From NCBI GenBank assembly GCA_021151525.1, contig JAGKXD010000039.1, positions 1-35,700 of the forward strand: a DNA stretch of 35,700 nucleotides, read 5' to 3'. A program made the position numbers and the translations under genes. This DNA comes from Cellvibrionaceae bacterium (lineage in GTDB: Bacteria; Pseudomonadota; Gammaproteobacteria; Pseudomonadales; Cellvibrionaceae). The notes under the pieces were generated by a model. That model was not told where the DNA came from. It did no database searches and was given only the letters and a program-made list of their open reading frames with translations. The stretch's first letter is position 1; each line of letters starts with the position of its first letter. Below are positions 1 through 8,515 of the stretch, in pieces.

Positions 1-1
1 A

Positions 2-523
2 GTTAACCTGCTGGTAACTCACTATCGCAGCCAAGTGGTTTCCATTCTGGGCAAAGTCAGCCGCCCCGGACGCATGGTCTTAGAAGGCTCCACGTCACTC
101 ACCCAAGCCATTGCGTGGGCAGGCGGCATTGCGGATACAGGCAGCGAACACCTCATTCTGGTTCGCACTGACGCCAGTGGCCGCCAGGAGAGACATGAAT
201 ACGATTTGCAAAAACTCATGGGGCGCGAGGCGGATTCAACAGCAGTGGTGTGGCTGCAAGATGGCGACACCCTCTATGTTCCGCACGCTGACCGCTTTTA
301 CGTCAGTGGCGAAGTACGCACGCCGGGGATGTACGCACTTGATCGCCCCCTTAATGTAATGCAGGCCATAGGCGTGGCGGGCGGGCCTACTAATCGCGCC
401 AGCGACCGTTCCGCCAAACTTTACCGCAAGCAAGCCGATGGCTCAGTCAAAGAGTTCAAAGCCAAGCCCGATGACAAGGTATTGGATGGTGACGTTATGG
501 TTGTTCAGGAAAGTTTGTTCTAA
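2..523 (+). CDS. epsE: Polysaccharide export protein, OPX/Wza (EpsE/GumB) family, 5'-truncated by the window
   Basis: The reading frame is open from base 2 and ends at TAA 521-523, so the N-terminus (signal peptide, export motif) lies outside the window. The 173 visible residues hold two SLBB-type beta-grasp repeats. The first covers 'SILGKVSRPGRMVLEG' to 'AWAGGI', and the second covers 'FYVSGEVRTPGMYALDRP' to 'AGGP'. Such repeats form the periplasmic ring of outer-membrane polysaccharide exporters. The in-frame GTG at 35 is internal to an SLBB repeat and is unlikely to be the true start. It lies 30 bp upstream of a PCP gene, the usual OPX-PCP pairing, and opens the visible part of the EPS operon. 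Family assignment is firm; the EpsE/GumB label rests on context. Confidence 0.88.
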   Translation, partial: VNLLVTHYRSQVVSILGKVSRPGRMVLEGSTSLTQAIAWAGGIADTGSEHLILVRTDASGRQERHEYDLQKLMGREADSTAVVWLQDGDTLYVPHADRFYVSGEVRTPGMYALDRPLNVMQAIGVAGGPTNRASDRSAKLYRKQADGSVKEFKAKPDDKVLDGDVMVVQESLF

Positions 524-553
524 ACCGGAAAATCGCTGCCTAAGGACTTCGAT

Positions 554-1945
554 ATGATCAACCTCGATACCCTAATTCGCATTTTAATTGCGCGCCGCTT
601 ATTAATTGGCGGTGTTGCCTTGGCCGTTATAGCGCTGACGCTAATCATTACGGTGGCAACCCCCAAACGCTACATGGCCACTACTGACTTGATTGTTGAT
701 GGCAAAGGTCAAGATCCAATTAGCGGCCAATCCATGCCAGCAAGAATCATGGCAGGCTACCTCGCAACACAAGCGGAAATAATCCGCAGCCGCAATGTTG
801 CCAGCAAAGTTATCGACGAATTGAAGCTCACAGCTAACGAAGAGTTAATTCACGAATTAAGCTTACCCGACAACCAAAGCGAAGGCCGCAAAGCCTTGCT
901 GACCTATTTAGACACGGGCTTGGTGGTCGATACAGAACGCGAAAGCAATGTACTCAACATAAGTTTTAAAGCCAAGAATCCACTTCTCGCCGCGCAAATT
1001 GCCGATGCATTTGCGCAAGCCTATATCCAAACCAATCTTGAATTGCGTATTGAACCGGCGAAACAAACTGCGCGCTGGTACGACCAACAACTGGCATCCT
1101 TGCGTACGGCTTTAGTAGAGCGACAAAACGCTCTGTCTGCATATCAGGAAAAGCACGACATACTCGTCAACAATGATCGTTTAGATTTGGAATCGGCGAA
1201 ACTAGCCGAGCTCTCGTCCATGTTGATTGCTGTGCAAAACGAACGCCTCAACAACACCACGCGCAACAACCAAATTTCTGGCAGCCACGGTGCCATACCG
1301 GCGCAAGCACTGGATAACCCCCAGGTTCAACGGCTTTCTACCGAGTTGGCGCAAGCGCAAGCTAAGTTGAATGATTTACTCACCCGCGTAGGCGAAAACC
1401 ATCCTCAATATCGCCAAGCACAGGGCGACGTTGACTCACTCAACCAGCAATTAGAGCAAGCTTTACGCCTCATTAACGGCAGTGTTCGCTCTTCGGTTGA
1501 GCTCTCGCAAAGTAGAGAAGAACAGCTGAAAAGTGAATTGGCTGCGCAGAAAGAGCGTGTTCTTCAGTTCAGCCGCAGCCGCAATGAATTTACACTCTTA
1601 AAACAGGAAGTTGATAACTCACAGGCTGCCTACGATGCTGCCTTAGCTCGCGCAACGCAAACCAAGCTCGAAAGCCAAGTGGCTTTAACCGACATTTCCA
1701 TCCTAAACACGGCACTCCCCCCTATTCGCCCCACCACACCACGTGCAGCCATGAATCTGCTGTTGGGTGCGTTAACCGGCACGCTCTTCGGCATAGGGAT
1801 TGCGCTCTGTCGCGAATGGATGGATCGGCGAATACGCAACCAATACGACATAGAACAGAGCTTGGGGTTACCAGTGCTCTCCTACATACCAGCACTGGCT
1901 GTTTCAGGCGGCAGTGCTCGTAAAGCCATTCCAACCTTTCTGTAA
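554..1945 (+). CDS. epsF: Chain-length determinant / polysaccharide co-polymerase (PCP, EpsF/GumC-like)
   Basis: This is a Wzz-domain inner-membrane protein of 463 residues. It has a short cytoplasmic N-terminus, a first membrane segment at about residues 15-35, a long periplasmic alpha-helical region rich in Gln, Ala and Glu (about 165-385, predicted coiled coil), and a second membrane segment at about 395-420 followed by a short cytoplasmic tail ('REWMDRRIRNQYDIEQSLG'). It lacks a fused kinase domain, so it is the GumC/EpsF type that works with a separate kinase-like protein, here the next gene. PCP proteins set polymer length and bridge the Wzy polymerase to the OPX channel. The first residues 'MINLDTLIRILIARR' are typical of the family, and a purine-rich 'aagga' (541-545) precedes the ATG. 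Confidence 0.9.
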   Translation: MINLDTLIRILIARRLLIGGVALAVIALTLIITVATPKRYMATTDLIVDGKGQDPISGQSMPARIMAGYLATQAEIIRSRNVASKVIDELKLTANEELIHELSLPDNQSEGRKALLTYLDTGLVVDTERESNVLNISFKAKNPLLAAQIADAFAQAYIQTNLELRIEPAKQTARWYDQQLASLRTALVERQNALSAYQEKHDILVNNDRLDLESAKLAELSSMLIAVQNERLNNTTRNNQISGSHGAIPAQALDNPQVQRLSTELAQAQAKLNDLLTRVGENHPQYRQAQGDVDSLNQQLEQALRLINGSVRSSVELSQSREEQLKSELAAQKERVLQFSRSRNEFTLLKQEVDNSQAAYDAALARATQTKLESQVALTDISILNTALPPIRPTTPRAAMNLLLGALTGTLFGIGIALCREWMDRRIRNQYDIEQSLGLPVLSYIPALAVSGGSARKAIPTFL

Positions 1946-1992
1946 CAGATGATTGCCCAACGCTGCAAAGCTTCCCATAGAGAGGGATGACA

Positions 1993-2883
1993 ATGAACGA
2001 ATTAGCTCAAGCGGTTCTCAATACAAGTGAGTATTCGGAAAACGCTAATCTGGATGTCGCTAACAAGATTGGCCGAATGCTGGAAAGCCGCGGAAAAATT
2101 ACGCGCGAGGAATTCAAATCCATCATTGCGGTTCAAAACGAAAAAAATGTGCGTTTCGGCGATGCAGCCCTGCAGCTTGGGCTAGTTGAAAAAGCCGATA
2201 TTGATGCTGTGCTGGCAGAGCAATTTGCCTACACCTGCCCGCCCGATCGCAGCACCAAGCTCGACTACAGATTAACCGCTGCCTTCCAGCCAGACAGCAA
2301 GCAGGCTGAAGCTATGCGCAGCCTTCGCAGCGAACTTCTACTGCGTTATTTCAACCGAGGCAATCATTTGAGCCTTGCGCTAGTCGGCGCAGAAGATGCA
2401 GAAGCTATTGCACTTACCGCCGCCAATCTCGCCATTACCTTTGCCCAACTCGGCATGCGCACCCTGCTGATCGATGCCAACCTGCGCTCACCGCAATTGC
2501 ACAAATTGTTTGGCCATAATGAACGCAATCCCGGTTTATCAGATCTAGTCGCTGCACGAACCTTAGTAGAGCCAATTGCGATTCCGGATTTAGGTTCGCT
2601 TTGGGTAGTCGCCTCGGGCACAGAAGCACCCAATCCGCAGGAGCTGCTCGCCAGTAAGCACTATGCGGAGCGGTTACAAGATTTAGCCGCGCATTTTGAA
2701 GTCATTATCATCAACACCCCGCCGCTAGATCGCCTTGCCGATGCCCAAATTATTGCAGCGCACTCGGGCGCCGCTTTATTGGTCGTGCAAGAAAATATTT
2801 CACGTATGCAAGCATTGGAAACACTGTGCAACAGTTTGCGCGCTGTAGGTGTTCGCCTTTTAGGTACAGCCTTACGTCAGTAA
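1993..2883 (+). CDS. epsG: EpsG-like BY-kinase homologue with degenerate ATP site and N-terminal MshEN-type domain
   Basis: The 296-residue protein has two parts. Residues 25-77 carry two 24-residue motifs (start K-I-G and R-F-G, each ending in Q) separated by exactly five residues, the layout of the MshEN c-di-GMP-binding domain. Residues about 98-296 are a MinD/BY-kinase fold ('MRSLRSELL', 'TLLID', 'NPQELL'). The nucleotide site is abnormal: the P-loop position (about 131-142) reads 'VGAEDAEAIALT' with no GK[ST], Walker A' is D-A-N instead of D-x-D (N163), and Walker B is 'IIINTPP' with Asn at 241 instead of Asp. No C-terminal tyrosine cluster exists. I infer a non-catalytic regulator of the PCP. 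ATG 1993 is preferred over ATG 1987 because the AGAGGG ribosome site (1981-1986) abuts 1987 but lies 6 nt from 1993. Confidence 0.82.
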   Translation: MNELAQAVLNTSEYSENANLDVANKIGRMLESRGKITREEFKSIIAVQNEKNVRFGDAALQLGLVEKADIDAVLAEQFAYTCPPDRSTKLDYRLTAAFQPDSKQAEAMRSLRSELLLRYFNRGNHLSLALVGAEDAEAIALTAANLAITFAQLGMRTLLIDANLRSPQLHKLFGHNERNPGLSDLVAARTLVEPIAIPDLGSLWVVASGTEAPNPQELLASKHYAERLQDLAAHFEVIIINTPPLDRLADAQIIAAHSGAALLVVQENISRMQALETLCNSLRAVGVRLLGTALRQ

Positions 2884-2899
2884 AACCATTGAGGTCAGG

Positions 2900-4222
2900 A
2901 TGAAATATTCACACCCGGGCGCACGGAATGCGCCTTCAGGGCTTCAGGAATCGGGCAACACATTTGACGACCGCGTGATCATTGGCATAGTGATCGCCAC
3001 TGTTACTTATCAAGCCGTACTCTGCCTGCTCAACACCTATGGCTTTACTGCGTCGCGCGCACTGCTTGGGCTTTCTGAAGCCATTATTCTCACTGCGTGT
3101 TTGCCGTTTATCGCGCGTCGGTTACTGCCGGGCGTCATCACCATTATTGCGATTTCAGGAGCGATGTTTTGTTTGCAAACACTCGTGAGTGGGCAACTCA
3201 ATATCAAAACCTTCCGCGATCTTGCTATTCCACTGTGCTACCTCTGGGTTGGTTGCAATATTGGCCGCATAGATCTCGCCAGCCGCGCACTCATAGCTGC
3301 TATTTGGATAGTGTTGTTTATGGGGATGTTTGAACTTGTGTTCGTTGATGAATACACCAACTTTTTCAATATTTTTAACTACTACGTTAACACCGGTAGC
3401 CTTGAACCAACGCCCTCTTTCACCAACAGCAAACTGCAATTGAACGGCACCCGACCTGAAGGCATAGGCCGCACACTCCTGCCGGCATTGCTGGGAAGCC
3501 ACCGAGTGTCATCAGTTTTTTTAGAGCCCGTATCGCTTGGCAATTTCGCAACCATTTGTGCGGCCTGGGGGCTGAGCTTACACAAAAATGAATTGCGCAA
3601 AACGTTATTTTTTGTGGTGATGGCGGTGTTCATGATTGTCATTTCAGATTCGCGCTTCGCATTAACCAGCGTAAGTTTAATGATTATTCTGCGCGTGGTG
3701 CTGCGCGATAAAGCGCTCTACTTACCCATACTCGCCCCCTTTGCAGCACTAGCCGTTTTAATTGCATTGGGCGAGGAAGGCGGAAAATTCGTTGAAGACA
3801 ACTTTTTGGGCAGACTAAAACTGTCGGGCAACGCGCTGCATGAATTTGATGTCTCCATGGTCTTCGCCATGAAAGCCTCAAACCCTTACGCTGATATGGG
3901 TTACGCCCATCTGATTTCATCCTTTGGCGCACCCGTAACGCTTCTGCTCTGGTTCAGTATTTGGCTAATGCCCATGCCTGATGAACAAGGCCAACGTTTT
4001 CGCGCTTTTGTAGCCATCTACATGGTGTTGATTTTATGTGTGAGCGGCTACTCGCTCTACGCCCTTAAAACGTCTGGAGTACTGTGGTTCCTAATGGGCT
4101 GCTGCATGAAAAATCCAGCGCCGTCCGCAAAAACAACAACCAACTCGCACGCAGAATTTGCACTTGAACCTGTTCTACTCGATGTAGGGAATCAAATCAG
4201 GAGAAGAACACATGTCTATTAA
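2900..4222 (+). CDS. Polytopic membrane protein, probable EPS repeat-unit polymerase (Wzy/GumE-like)
   Basis: The 440-residue protein is strongly hydrophobic, with about ten predicted membrane segments from residue 25 to 405. A large hydrophilic loop lies near residues 150-205, the usual place for the periplasmic loop of Wzy polymerases. The stretch 'RVSSVFLEPVSLGNFA' in the middle resembles the conserved region of O-antigen ligase/polymerase proteins. Wzy joins lipid-linked repeat units at the periplasmic face. Such proteins diverge quickly, so the call rests on topology, length (close to GumE) and position between the PCP trio and the glycosyltransferases. Ribosome site 'gaggtcagg' precedes ATG 2900. 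The 3' end overlaps the next gene by 11 bp, implying coupled translation. Confidence 0.72.
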   Translation: MKYSHPGARNAPSGLQESGNTFDDRVIIGIVIATVTYQAVLCLLNTYGFTASRALLGLSEAIILTACLPFIARRLLPGVITIIAISGAMFCLQTLVSGQLNIKTFRDLAIPLCYLWVGCNIGRIDLASRALIAAIWIVLFMGMFELVFVDEYTNFFNIFNYYVNTGSLEPTPSFTNSKLQLNGTRPEGIGRTLLPALLGSHRVSSVFLEPVSLGNFATICAAWGLSLHKNELRKTLFFVVMAVFMIVISDSRFALTSVSLMIILRVVLRDKALYLPILAPFAALAVLIALGEEGGKFVEDNFLGRLKLSGNALHEFDVSMVFAMKASNPYADMGYAHLISSFGAPVTLLLWFSIWLMPMPDEQGQRFRAFVAIYMVLILCVSGYSLYALKTSGVLWFLMGCCMKNPAPSAKTTTNSHAEFALEPVLLDVGNQIRRRTHVY

Positions 4223-5360
4223 AGTTACTCATATTGTTCGCCAATATTTGCCATCCGTTGGCGGTATGGAAGAAGTTGTGCGCAATATAGCGCTACACCA
4301 ATTACATAACAGCTCACAACAAACGCGCATTATCACGCTCAATCGCCTATTCCGTAACACGCAAACAGAATTGCCGGAGCGCGAAGAGATTGATGGCATA
4401 GAAGTTATTCGCTTGCCCTACTACGGTTCAAGTCGCTACCCACTCTGCCCCGCAATTTTGAACGCATTAGGAGATGCCGATGTGATTCACGTGCATGGCG
4501 TAGATTTCTTTTACGACTTTCTCGCGGCAACAAAATGGCTCCATAAACGCCCCTTAATCTTGTCTACTCATGGTGGATTTTTCCACACGAGTTTTGCCTC
4601 ACGCGCAAAACAAACCTATTTCAAAACCATCACCAGATTATCATCATCTGCATACAACAGTGTGGTTGCGACTAGTGCCAACGATGGCCAAATGTTCAGT
4701 CAAATTATGGACAAGCCCAAATTACGTGTGATTGAAAATGGCGTAGACACGAAAAAATATTTCAATCAAGCCGCACTGGAGTTGCAACCAACACTTATTT
4801 ATTTTGGTCGTTGGTCTGCCAACAAAGGTTTATTAGAAGCCTTACATTTATTTTCGCAATTACGAGAACGCGATGATCGTTGGCACCTTATTATTGCAGG
4901 TCGAGAATACGATCACAGCTTGAACGAGTTGCGCGCACACGCCGATGCATTACAGCTCAATGGTCACCTAACCTTAGCTGCGAATCCAAGTGACGAAGAA
5001 ATTCGCGATCTCATTCAACAAGCCAGTTATTTTTTGTGTCTCTCTCATCACGAAGGATTTGGGATTGCACCCATTGAAGGGATGAGTGCAGGCTTAACGC
5101 CAATTCTAAGCGATATCCCCCCCTTTAAACGCTTGGTGGAAAACTCAAACCTTGGTTTCAACATCGGCCACCAGGCTACAACGCAAGACGTTGTTGAAAA
5201 AATATTGCAATTGCACGACCAAGGCGAAGCTGCCTACATGGTGCGACGCGCAACCGCTATGAGCTTCGCAAAAAATTACGCCTGGCCACAAGTAGCCGAT
5301 AGGTACTTGGAAATTTACGAAGATCTCGCTCGCGATAGACAACGAGAACTGCAATCATGA
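4212..5360 (+). CDS. gumH: GT4 glycosyltransferase, GumH-like alpha-1,3-mannosyltransferase
   Basis: The 382-residue protein is a GT-B fold retaining glycosyltransferase of family GT4. It has an N-terminal acceptor domain ('HIVRQYLPSVGGMEEVV', 'VHGVDFFYD', 'STHGGFFHT'), then 'VIENGVDTKKY' and the donor-site E-x7-E motif (E281 and E289 in 'EGFGIAPIE'). As I remember the Xanthomonas protein, the motifs and their spacing match GumH closely, including 'YFGRWSANKGL' and 'IIAGREYD'. GumH transfers mannose from GDP-mannose to cellobiose-PP-undecaprenol on the cytoplasmic face. The GumK-like gene downstream supports the same acceptor series. The start has AGGAGA seven nt upstream. Its stop overlaps the next start (ATGA). 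The GT4 call is near certain; substrate is inferred from family similarity. Confidence 0.88.
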   Translation: MSIKVTHIVRQYLPSVGGMEEVVRNIALHQLHNSSQQTRIITLNRLFRNTQTELPEREEIDGIEVIRLPYYGSSRYPLCPAILNALGDADVIHVHGVDFFYDFLAATKWLHKRPLILSTHGGFFHTSFASRAKQTYFKTITRLSSSAYNSVVATSANDGQMFSQIMDKPKLRVIENGVDTKKYFNQAALELQPTLIYFGRWSANKGLLEALHLFSQLRERDDRWHLIIAGREYDHSLNELRAHADALQLNGHLTLAANPSDEEIRDLIQQASYFLCLSHHEGFGIAPIEGMSAGLTPILSDIPPFKRLVENSNLGFNIGHQATTQDVVEKILQLHDQGEAAYMVRRATAMSFAKNYAWPQVADRYLEIYEDLARDRQRELQS

Positions 5361-6403
5361 ATAGATTGCTGATATTTATATTGTTCACCTGTGCAACTCC
5401 CATGTTGGCAGCAGCGAACTGCATAGATCAAGAACGCTTAACCGGCGTAAATATCAGCGGCGCAGAATTTAACTCATCCAAACTTCCCGGCGTTATTTCC
5501 AGAGACTACACATTTCCGAAAGATGACGAAATAAGCTTTGTAGCAGCACAAGGAGCAAATGTTATTCGCTTGCCTTTTCGTTGGGAGCGCATTCAACCTA
5601 CCGCCATGGGCGATTTGGCAGAGTCTGAATTAAAACATTTACAAGCCGTAGTAAGTTTTGCTAACTCCAAAGGTGTGTGCGTTATTTTAGATGTACATAA
5701 TTACGCTAAATTTTACGGACAAACACTCAACGGTGATGCCGCATTACAAAACGCATTTATAAATTTATGGCTGCGATTGGCCAATGCATTTAAAGATTCC
5801 AAGCAAACCGCATTTGGATTAATGAACGAACCTAGCTATTTGCCACGCGAAGAATGGGCCAGCCTCGCCAAACGCACTCTGTTTGAATTGCGCAAAGCAG
5901 GCTCAACTAATTTGGTCATGATTGCAGGTGGTCACTGGAGTGGATTACACGATTGGTTTGCCCCTGAGGCAGGCTTATCAAATGCAAATCTTTTTGCTGA
6001 CCTTAAAGACCCGCTCAATCGTACCGTGCTTGAAGTTCATCAATACGCTGATAAAGATTTTTCCGGCACAGGCACAAAGTGCCGCGATGCGGCTGAATTC
6101 GATTCCTTGTTTCAAAAAATTTCCAATTGGGCGAGAGTCAATCACCAACAACTTTTTTTAGGTGAATTTGGTGTGCCGCAAAGTGAGGAATGTTTACTCG
6201 TGCTCGAACGCTTTTTAAATCTGATGAACGGTCCAGAGTGGAAAGGTTGGACTTATTGGGCCGCAGGTAGTTGGTGGGGGAAATATCCGCTAGCCATTAA
6301 CACCAACTCCACAAATCGATCAACACAATGGCCAATTATGCAGCGGCATTTTTCCCGCGAAACCTGGCCCAAAAAAAGCCCACCTCGGGCACCGCAGCCA
6401 TAA
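5357..6403 (+). CDS. Secreted glycoside hydrolase family 5 (endo-beta-glucanase-like)
   Basis: The 348-residue protein begins with a signal peptide (about 1-20, 'LLIFILFTCATPMLAAA') and continues as a single GH5 TIM barrel. Visible family features are 'GANVIRLPFRWERIQP', 'VILDVHNY', the acid/base glutamate E158 in 'LMNEP', 'EVHQY', and the nucleophile E270 in 'LGEFG'. Both catalytic residues are present, so it should be active. It overlaps the upstream GumH-like gene by ATGA, so it belongs to the EPS operon and is not a free-standing nutrient cellulase. By analogy with BcsZ in cellulose operons, it probably trims or releases the beta-1,4-glucan-backbone polymer in the periplasm. Exact substrate is unknown. 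No carbohydrate-binding module is present. Confidence 0.88.
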   Translation: MNRLLIFILFTCATPMLAAANCIDQERLTGVNISGAEFNSSKLPGVISRDYTFPKDDEISFVAAQGANVIRLPFRWERIQPTAMGDLAESELKHLQAVVSFANSKGVCVILDVHNYAKFYGQTLNGDAALQNAFINLWLRLANAFKDSKQTAFGLMNEPSYLPREEWASLAKRTLFELRKAGSTNLVMIAGGHWSGLHDWFAPEAGLSNANLFADLKDPLNRTVLEVHQYADKDFSGTGTKCRDAAEFDSLFQKISNWARVNHQQLFLGEFGVPQSEECLLVLERFLNLMNGPEWKGWTYWAAGSWWGKYPLAINTNSTNRSTQWPIMQRHFSRETWPKKSPPRAPQP

Positions 6404-6464
6404 TCGGTAACCGCTAATTCTAGACAAACTCAATTTTAAACCAAAGTCCTTAGGGAGAACAAAG

Positions 6465-7637
6465 ATGACGCTGACAGATGAGTTAAATGAGATCACCGCT
6501 CACACGCCCAAGATTCCTGACGGCAATGTCTATTTGGTGTTGTCTGCTCACGATTATCGCTCACCGCGCCGCGCGAATATTCATTTCATTACATCAGAGT
6601 TAGCCAAGCGCGGTCACACACGTTTTTTCTCGCTGCGCTACAGTCATCTATCAAAATACACTTCTGATCCGCGTCTCTCGCTAGATTACGCCGCTAATCA
6701 AATTGGTTTGTATAAAGGTGTTGAATGTTATTTATGGAAAACACCGATTCATCCTTTCAATACTCGTCGTCGCTGGTTGCGTCCACTCGAAACACTTATG
6801 TACAACTGGTACAGCAATGGCTACAACCAAGTGTTGCGTAATTGGATTGAAGAGGCAACGGTGATTTTATTGGAAAGCGGCGTAGCACCGGTGTTCTTTG
6901 ATCTCATCAAAGAATTAAACCCGAATGCAAAAATTTTGTATCGCGCATCTGATGCGTTGGAAACCATTAATGTCGCAGAATACGTCAACAAAACTTTTTC
7001 GCGCATTGCCAGCCAGCTCACTACTATTGCGCTGCCATCTAAAGCACTCGCGGAAACTATTCCCAGCAAACATAACCTAGCTTTTGTTCCACACGGCATT
7101 GATCATTCTGTCGCGCAGCAAGCAGATCCATCACCTTACGGCCCCGGCACACATGCAGTCTCTGTTGGCTCCATGTTATTTGACCCCGATTTTTTTGTGC
7201 ACGCCGCCAAGCGTTTTCCAGATATAACGTTTCACATAATCGGCTCTGGTCAAGCAAGCCACCCTGATTACGGCGATAACGTAAAAATTTATGGAGAGAT
7301 GCCCTTTGCAAAAACCCTGTGCTACATCAAACACGCCGATCTCGGCATAGCACCTTACTCAAGCAACAATATGCCTGCCTATTTGCGCGATACCTCAATG
7401 AAATTAATTCAATACGACTTCTTTGAAATTCCTGCGATCTGTCCGTTTTATATTGCAGCGGATTACCCCAATCGCTTCGGCTATAACATTGGCGATGGCG
7501 ATTCAATTGAAGCCGCAATTAAACGAGCACTACACCCTACTGCGCCATTGGTGGCACAACGTGTATTGAGTTGGGGTGAGGTTACTGAGCGCATGTTGCA
7601 ACCAAAACTCTATCGCGATACGGAGATGAGTGTATGA
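6465..7637 (+). CDS. gumK: GumK-like glucuronosyltransferase (GT70)
   Basis: The 390-residue protein resembles Xanthomonas GumK along its length: 'YLVLSAHDYRSPRRANIHF', 'TRFFSLRYSHLS', 'HPFNTRRRWLRP', 'YRASDALETINVA', 'AVSVGSMLFDP', 'HIIGSG' and 'SSMKL/TSMKLIQYDFF'-type donor-site residues are recognisable. D163 in 'RASD' corresponds to the catalytic Asp of GumK. GumK is an inner-membrane-associated inverting enzyme that moves glucuronate from UDP-GlcA to mannose-cellobiose-PP-undecaprenol. Its presence is the strongest evidence for a xanthan-like, acidic repeat unit. Ribosome site 'tagggag' lies 7 nt upstream of ATG 6465. The stop overlaps the next gene (ATGA). Identification is from remembered sequence; an alignment was not run. 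Confidence 0.9.
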   Translation: MTLTDELNEITAHTPKIPDGNVYLVLSAHDYRSPRRANIHFITSELAKRGHTRFFSLRYSHLSKYTSDPRLSLDYAANQIGLYKGVECYLWKTPIHPFNTRRRWLRPLETLMYNWYSNGYNQVLRNWIEEATVILLESGVAPVFFDLIKELNPNAKILYRASDALETINVAEYVNKTFSRIASQLTTIALPSKALAETIPSKHNLAFVPHGIDHSVAQQADPSPYGPGTHAVSVGSMLFDPDFFVHAAKRFPDITFHIIGSGQASHPDYGDNVKIYGEMPFAKTLCYIKHADLGIAPYSSNNMPAYLRDTSMKLIQYDFFEIPAICPFYIAADYPNRFGYNIGDGDSIEAAIKRALHPTAPLVAQRVLSWGEVTERMLQPKLYRDTEMSV

Positions 7638-8413
7638 CAACCCATGCAATCAACGAAACAGAAATGCCCGACGCGCTTATGCTGGGTGGATTTCCGTTAC
7701 TGCAAACAACCGCAGAAAATTTAGCAAACCAATTAGGGAAAGTCCTGGACACTAAAGAGCAACATCTGCTGTTTTTTGCCAATACCAACTTTATTGTGAA
7801 ATGCCAATCACTTCAAAAAAAGATGAGTGCGGTTAATACACTCATCGTAAATGATGGCATTGGTGTCGATATAGGCACATGGTTAATTCATCGCAAAAAG
7901 TTTCCTGAAAACTTGAACGGTACAGATTTTATTCCACGCTATTTAAGCAGCGTGAAAGACAAAGCTAGTGTGTTTTTATTCGGCGCAAAACCCAGTATTG
8001 CACAACGCGCAGCGCACACATTAAAAAGCACCTATGGCGTTAATGTAGTTGGCACATGTGATGGTTATGAACAAGCCAAAAATGCTAGCCAATTGATCGC
8101 CGATATGAATATGTCGGGTGCAAATATCATTTTGGTCGCCATGGGAAATCCTGCTCAAGAAAAATGGATTCTTGAGCATCACCATCGTTTAAATGCATCG
8201 GTCTTTATCGGCGTAGGAGCGCTGTTTGATTTTTTGGCGGGAGACAAACCACGCGCACCGCGTCTTGTACAAAAATTTCGAATGGAATGGTTTTATCGTC
8301 TGTGCTTGGAGCCCACGCGTTTAATGCGCCGCTACACTTTAGATATAGCAATTTTTTTAACCTTGTGCATTCGCACGGCCAATGACAGCAACACCAAAAT
8401 TCAACCCAATTAA
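7634..8413 (+). CDS. gumM: WecG/TagA/CpsF family glycosyltransferase (GumM-like beta-1,4-glucosyltransferase)
   Basis: The 259-residue protein is a GT26-family enzyme with the usual order of motifs: 'ANTNFIVKCQ', 'VNDGIGVDI', 'LNGTDFIPRY', 'FLFGAKP', 'VAMGNPAQEKWI', 'GVGALFDFLAG' and the basic C-terminal membrane-associating region 'PRAPRLVQKFRMEWFYRL'. GumM, a member of this family, adds the second glucose to Glc-PP-undecaprenol to make cellobiose. With GumD-, GumH- and GumK-like neighbours, this is the most likely role here. It overlaps the GumK-like gene by ATGA. Family assignment is firm; the acceptor and donor are inferred from the pathway set. Confidence 0.88.
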   Translation: MTTHAINETEMPDALMLGGFPLLQTTAENLANQLGKVLDTKEQHLLFFANTNFIVKCQSLQKKMSAVNTLIVNDGIGVDIGTWLIHRKKFPENLNGTDFIPRYLSSVKDKASVFLFGAKPSIAQRAAHTLKSTYGVNVVGTCDGYEQAKNASQLIADMNMSGANIILVAMGNPAQEKWILEHHHRLNASVFIGVGALFDFLAGDKPRAPRLVQKFRMEWFYRLCLEPTRLMRRYTLDIAIFLTLCIRTANDSNTKIQPN

Positions 8414-8431
8414 TTTATTGAGGCCGTAGTC

Positions 8432-8515
8432 ATGGGAAATTTAGCGTTTGCAATCCTTGCGCGAAGAATCCAAACCGCATTTATTATTTCATTTAAACCA
8501 GCGTTAATTTCATGA
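8432..8515 (+). CDS. 27-codon mini-ORF, possible leader peptide coupled to the flippase gene
   Basis: An ATG at 8432, with 'gagg' 8 nt upstream, opens a frame of 27 codons (begins M-G-N-L-A-F-A-I-L-A-R-R, ends P-A-L-I-S). Its TGA (8513-8515) overlaps the flippase ATG (8512-8514) as ATGA. The flippase start itself has no recognisable ribosome site in 'ccagcgttaatttc', so translation through the mini-ORF could supply ribosomes for it. The peptide is hydrophobic with a basic centre. No homologue is recognised. It may be just a translational coupler with no function of its own. Confidence 0.4.
   Translation: MGNLAFAILARRIQTAFIISFKPALIS

Noticed and set aside
1987..1992. ATG 1987 as start of the EpsG-like gene
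   Set aside because: The AGAGGG ribosome site ends directly against it; ATG 1993 has the proper 6-nt spacing.
2900..4222. Exosortase (EpsH-type) assignment for the polytopic EPS protein
   Set aside because: The protein lacks the exosortase Cys-Arg-His active-site pattern as far as I can read it; topology and length fit a Wzy polymerase better.
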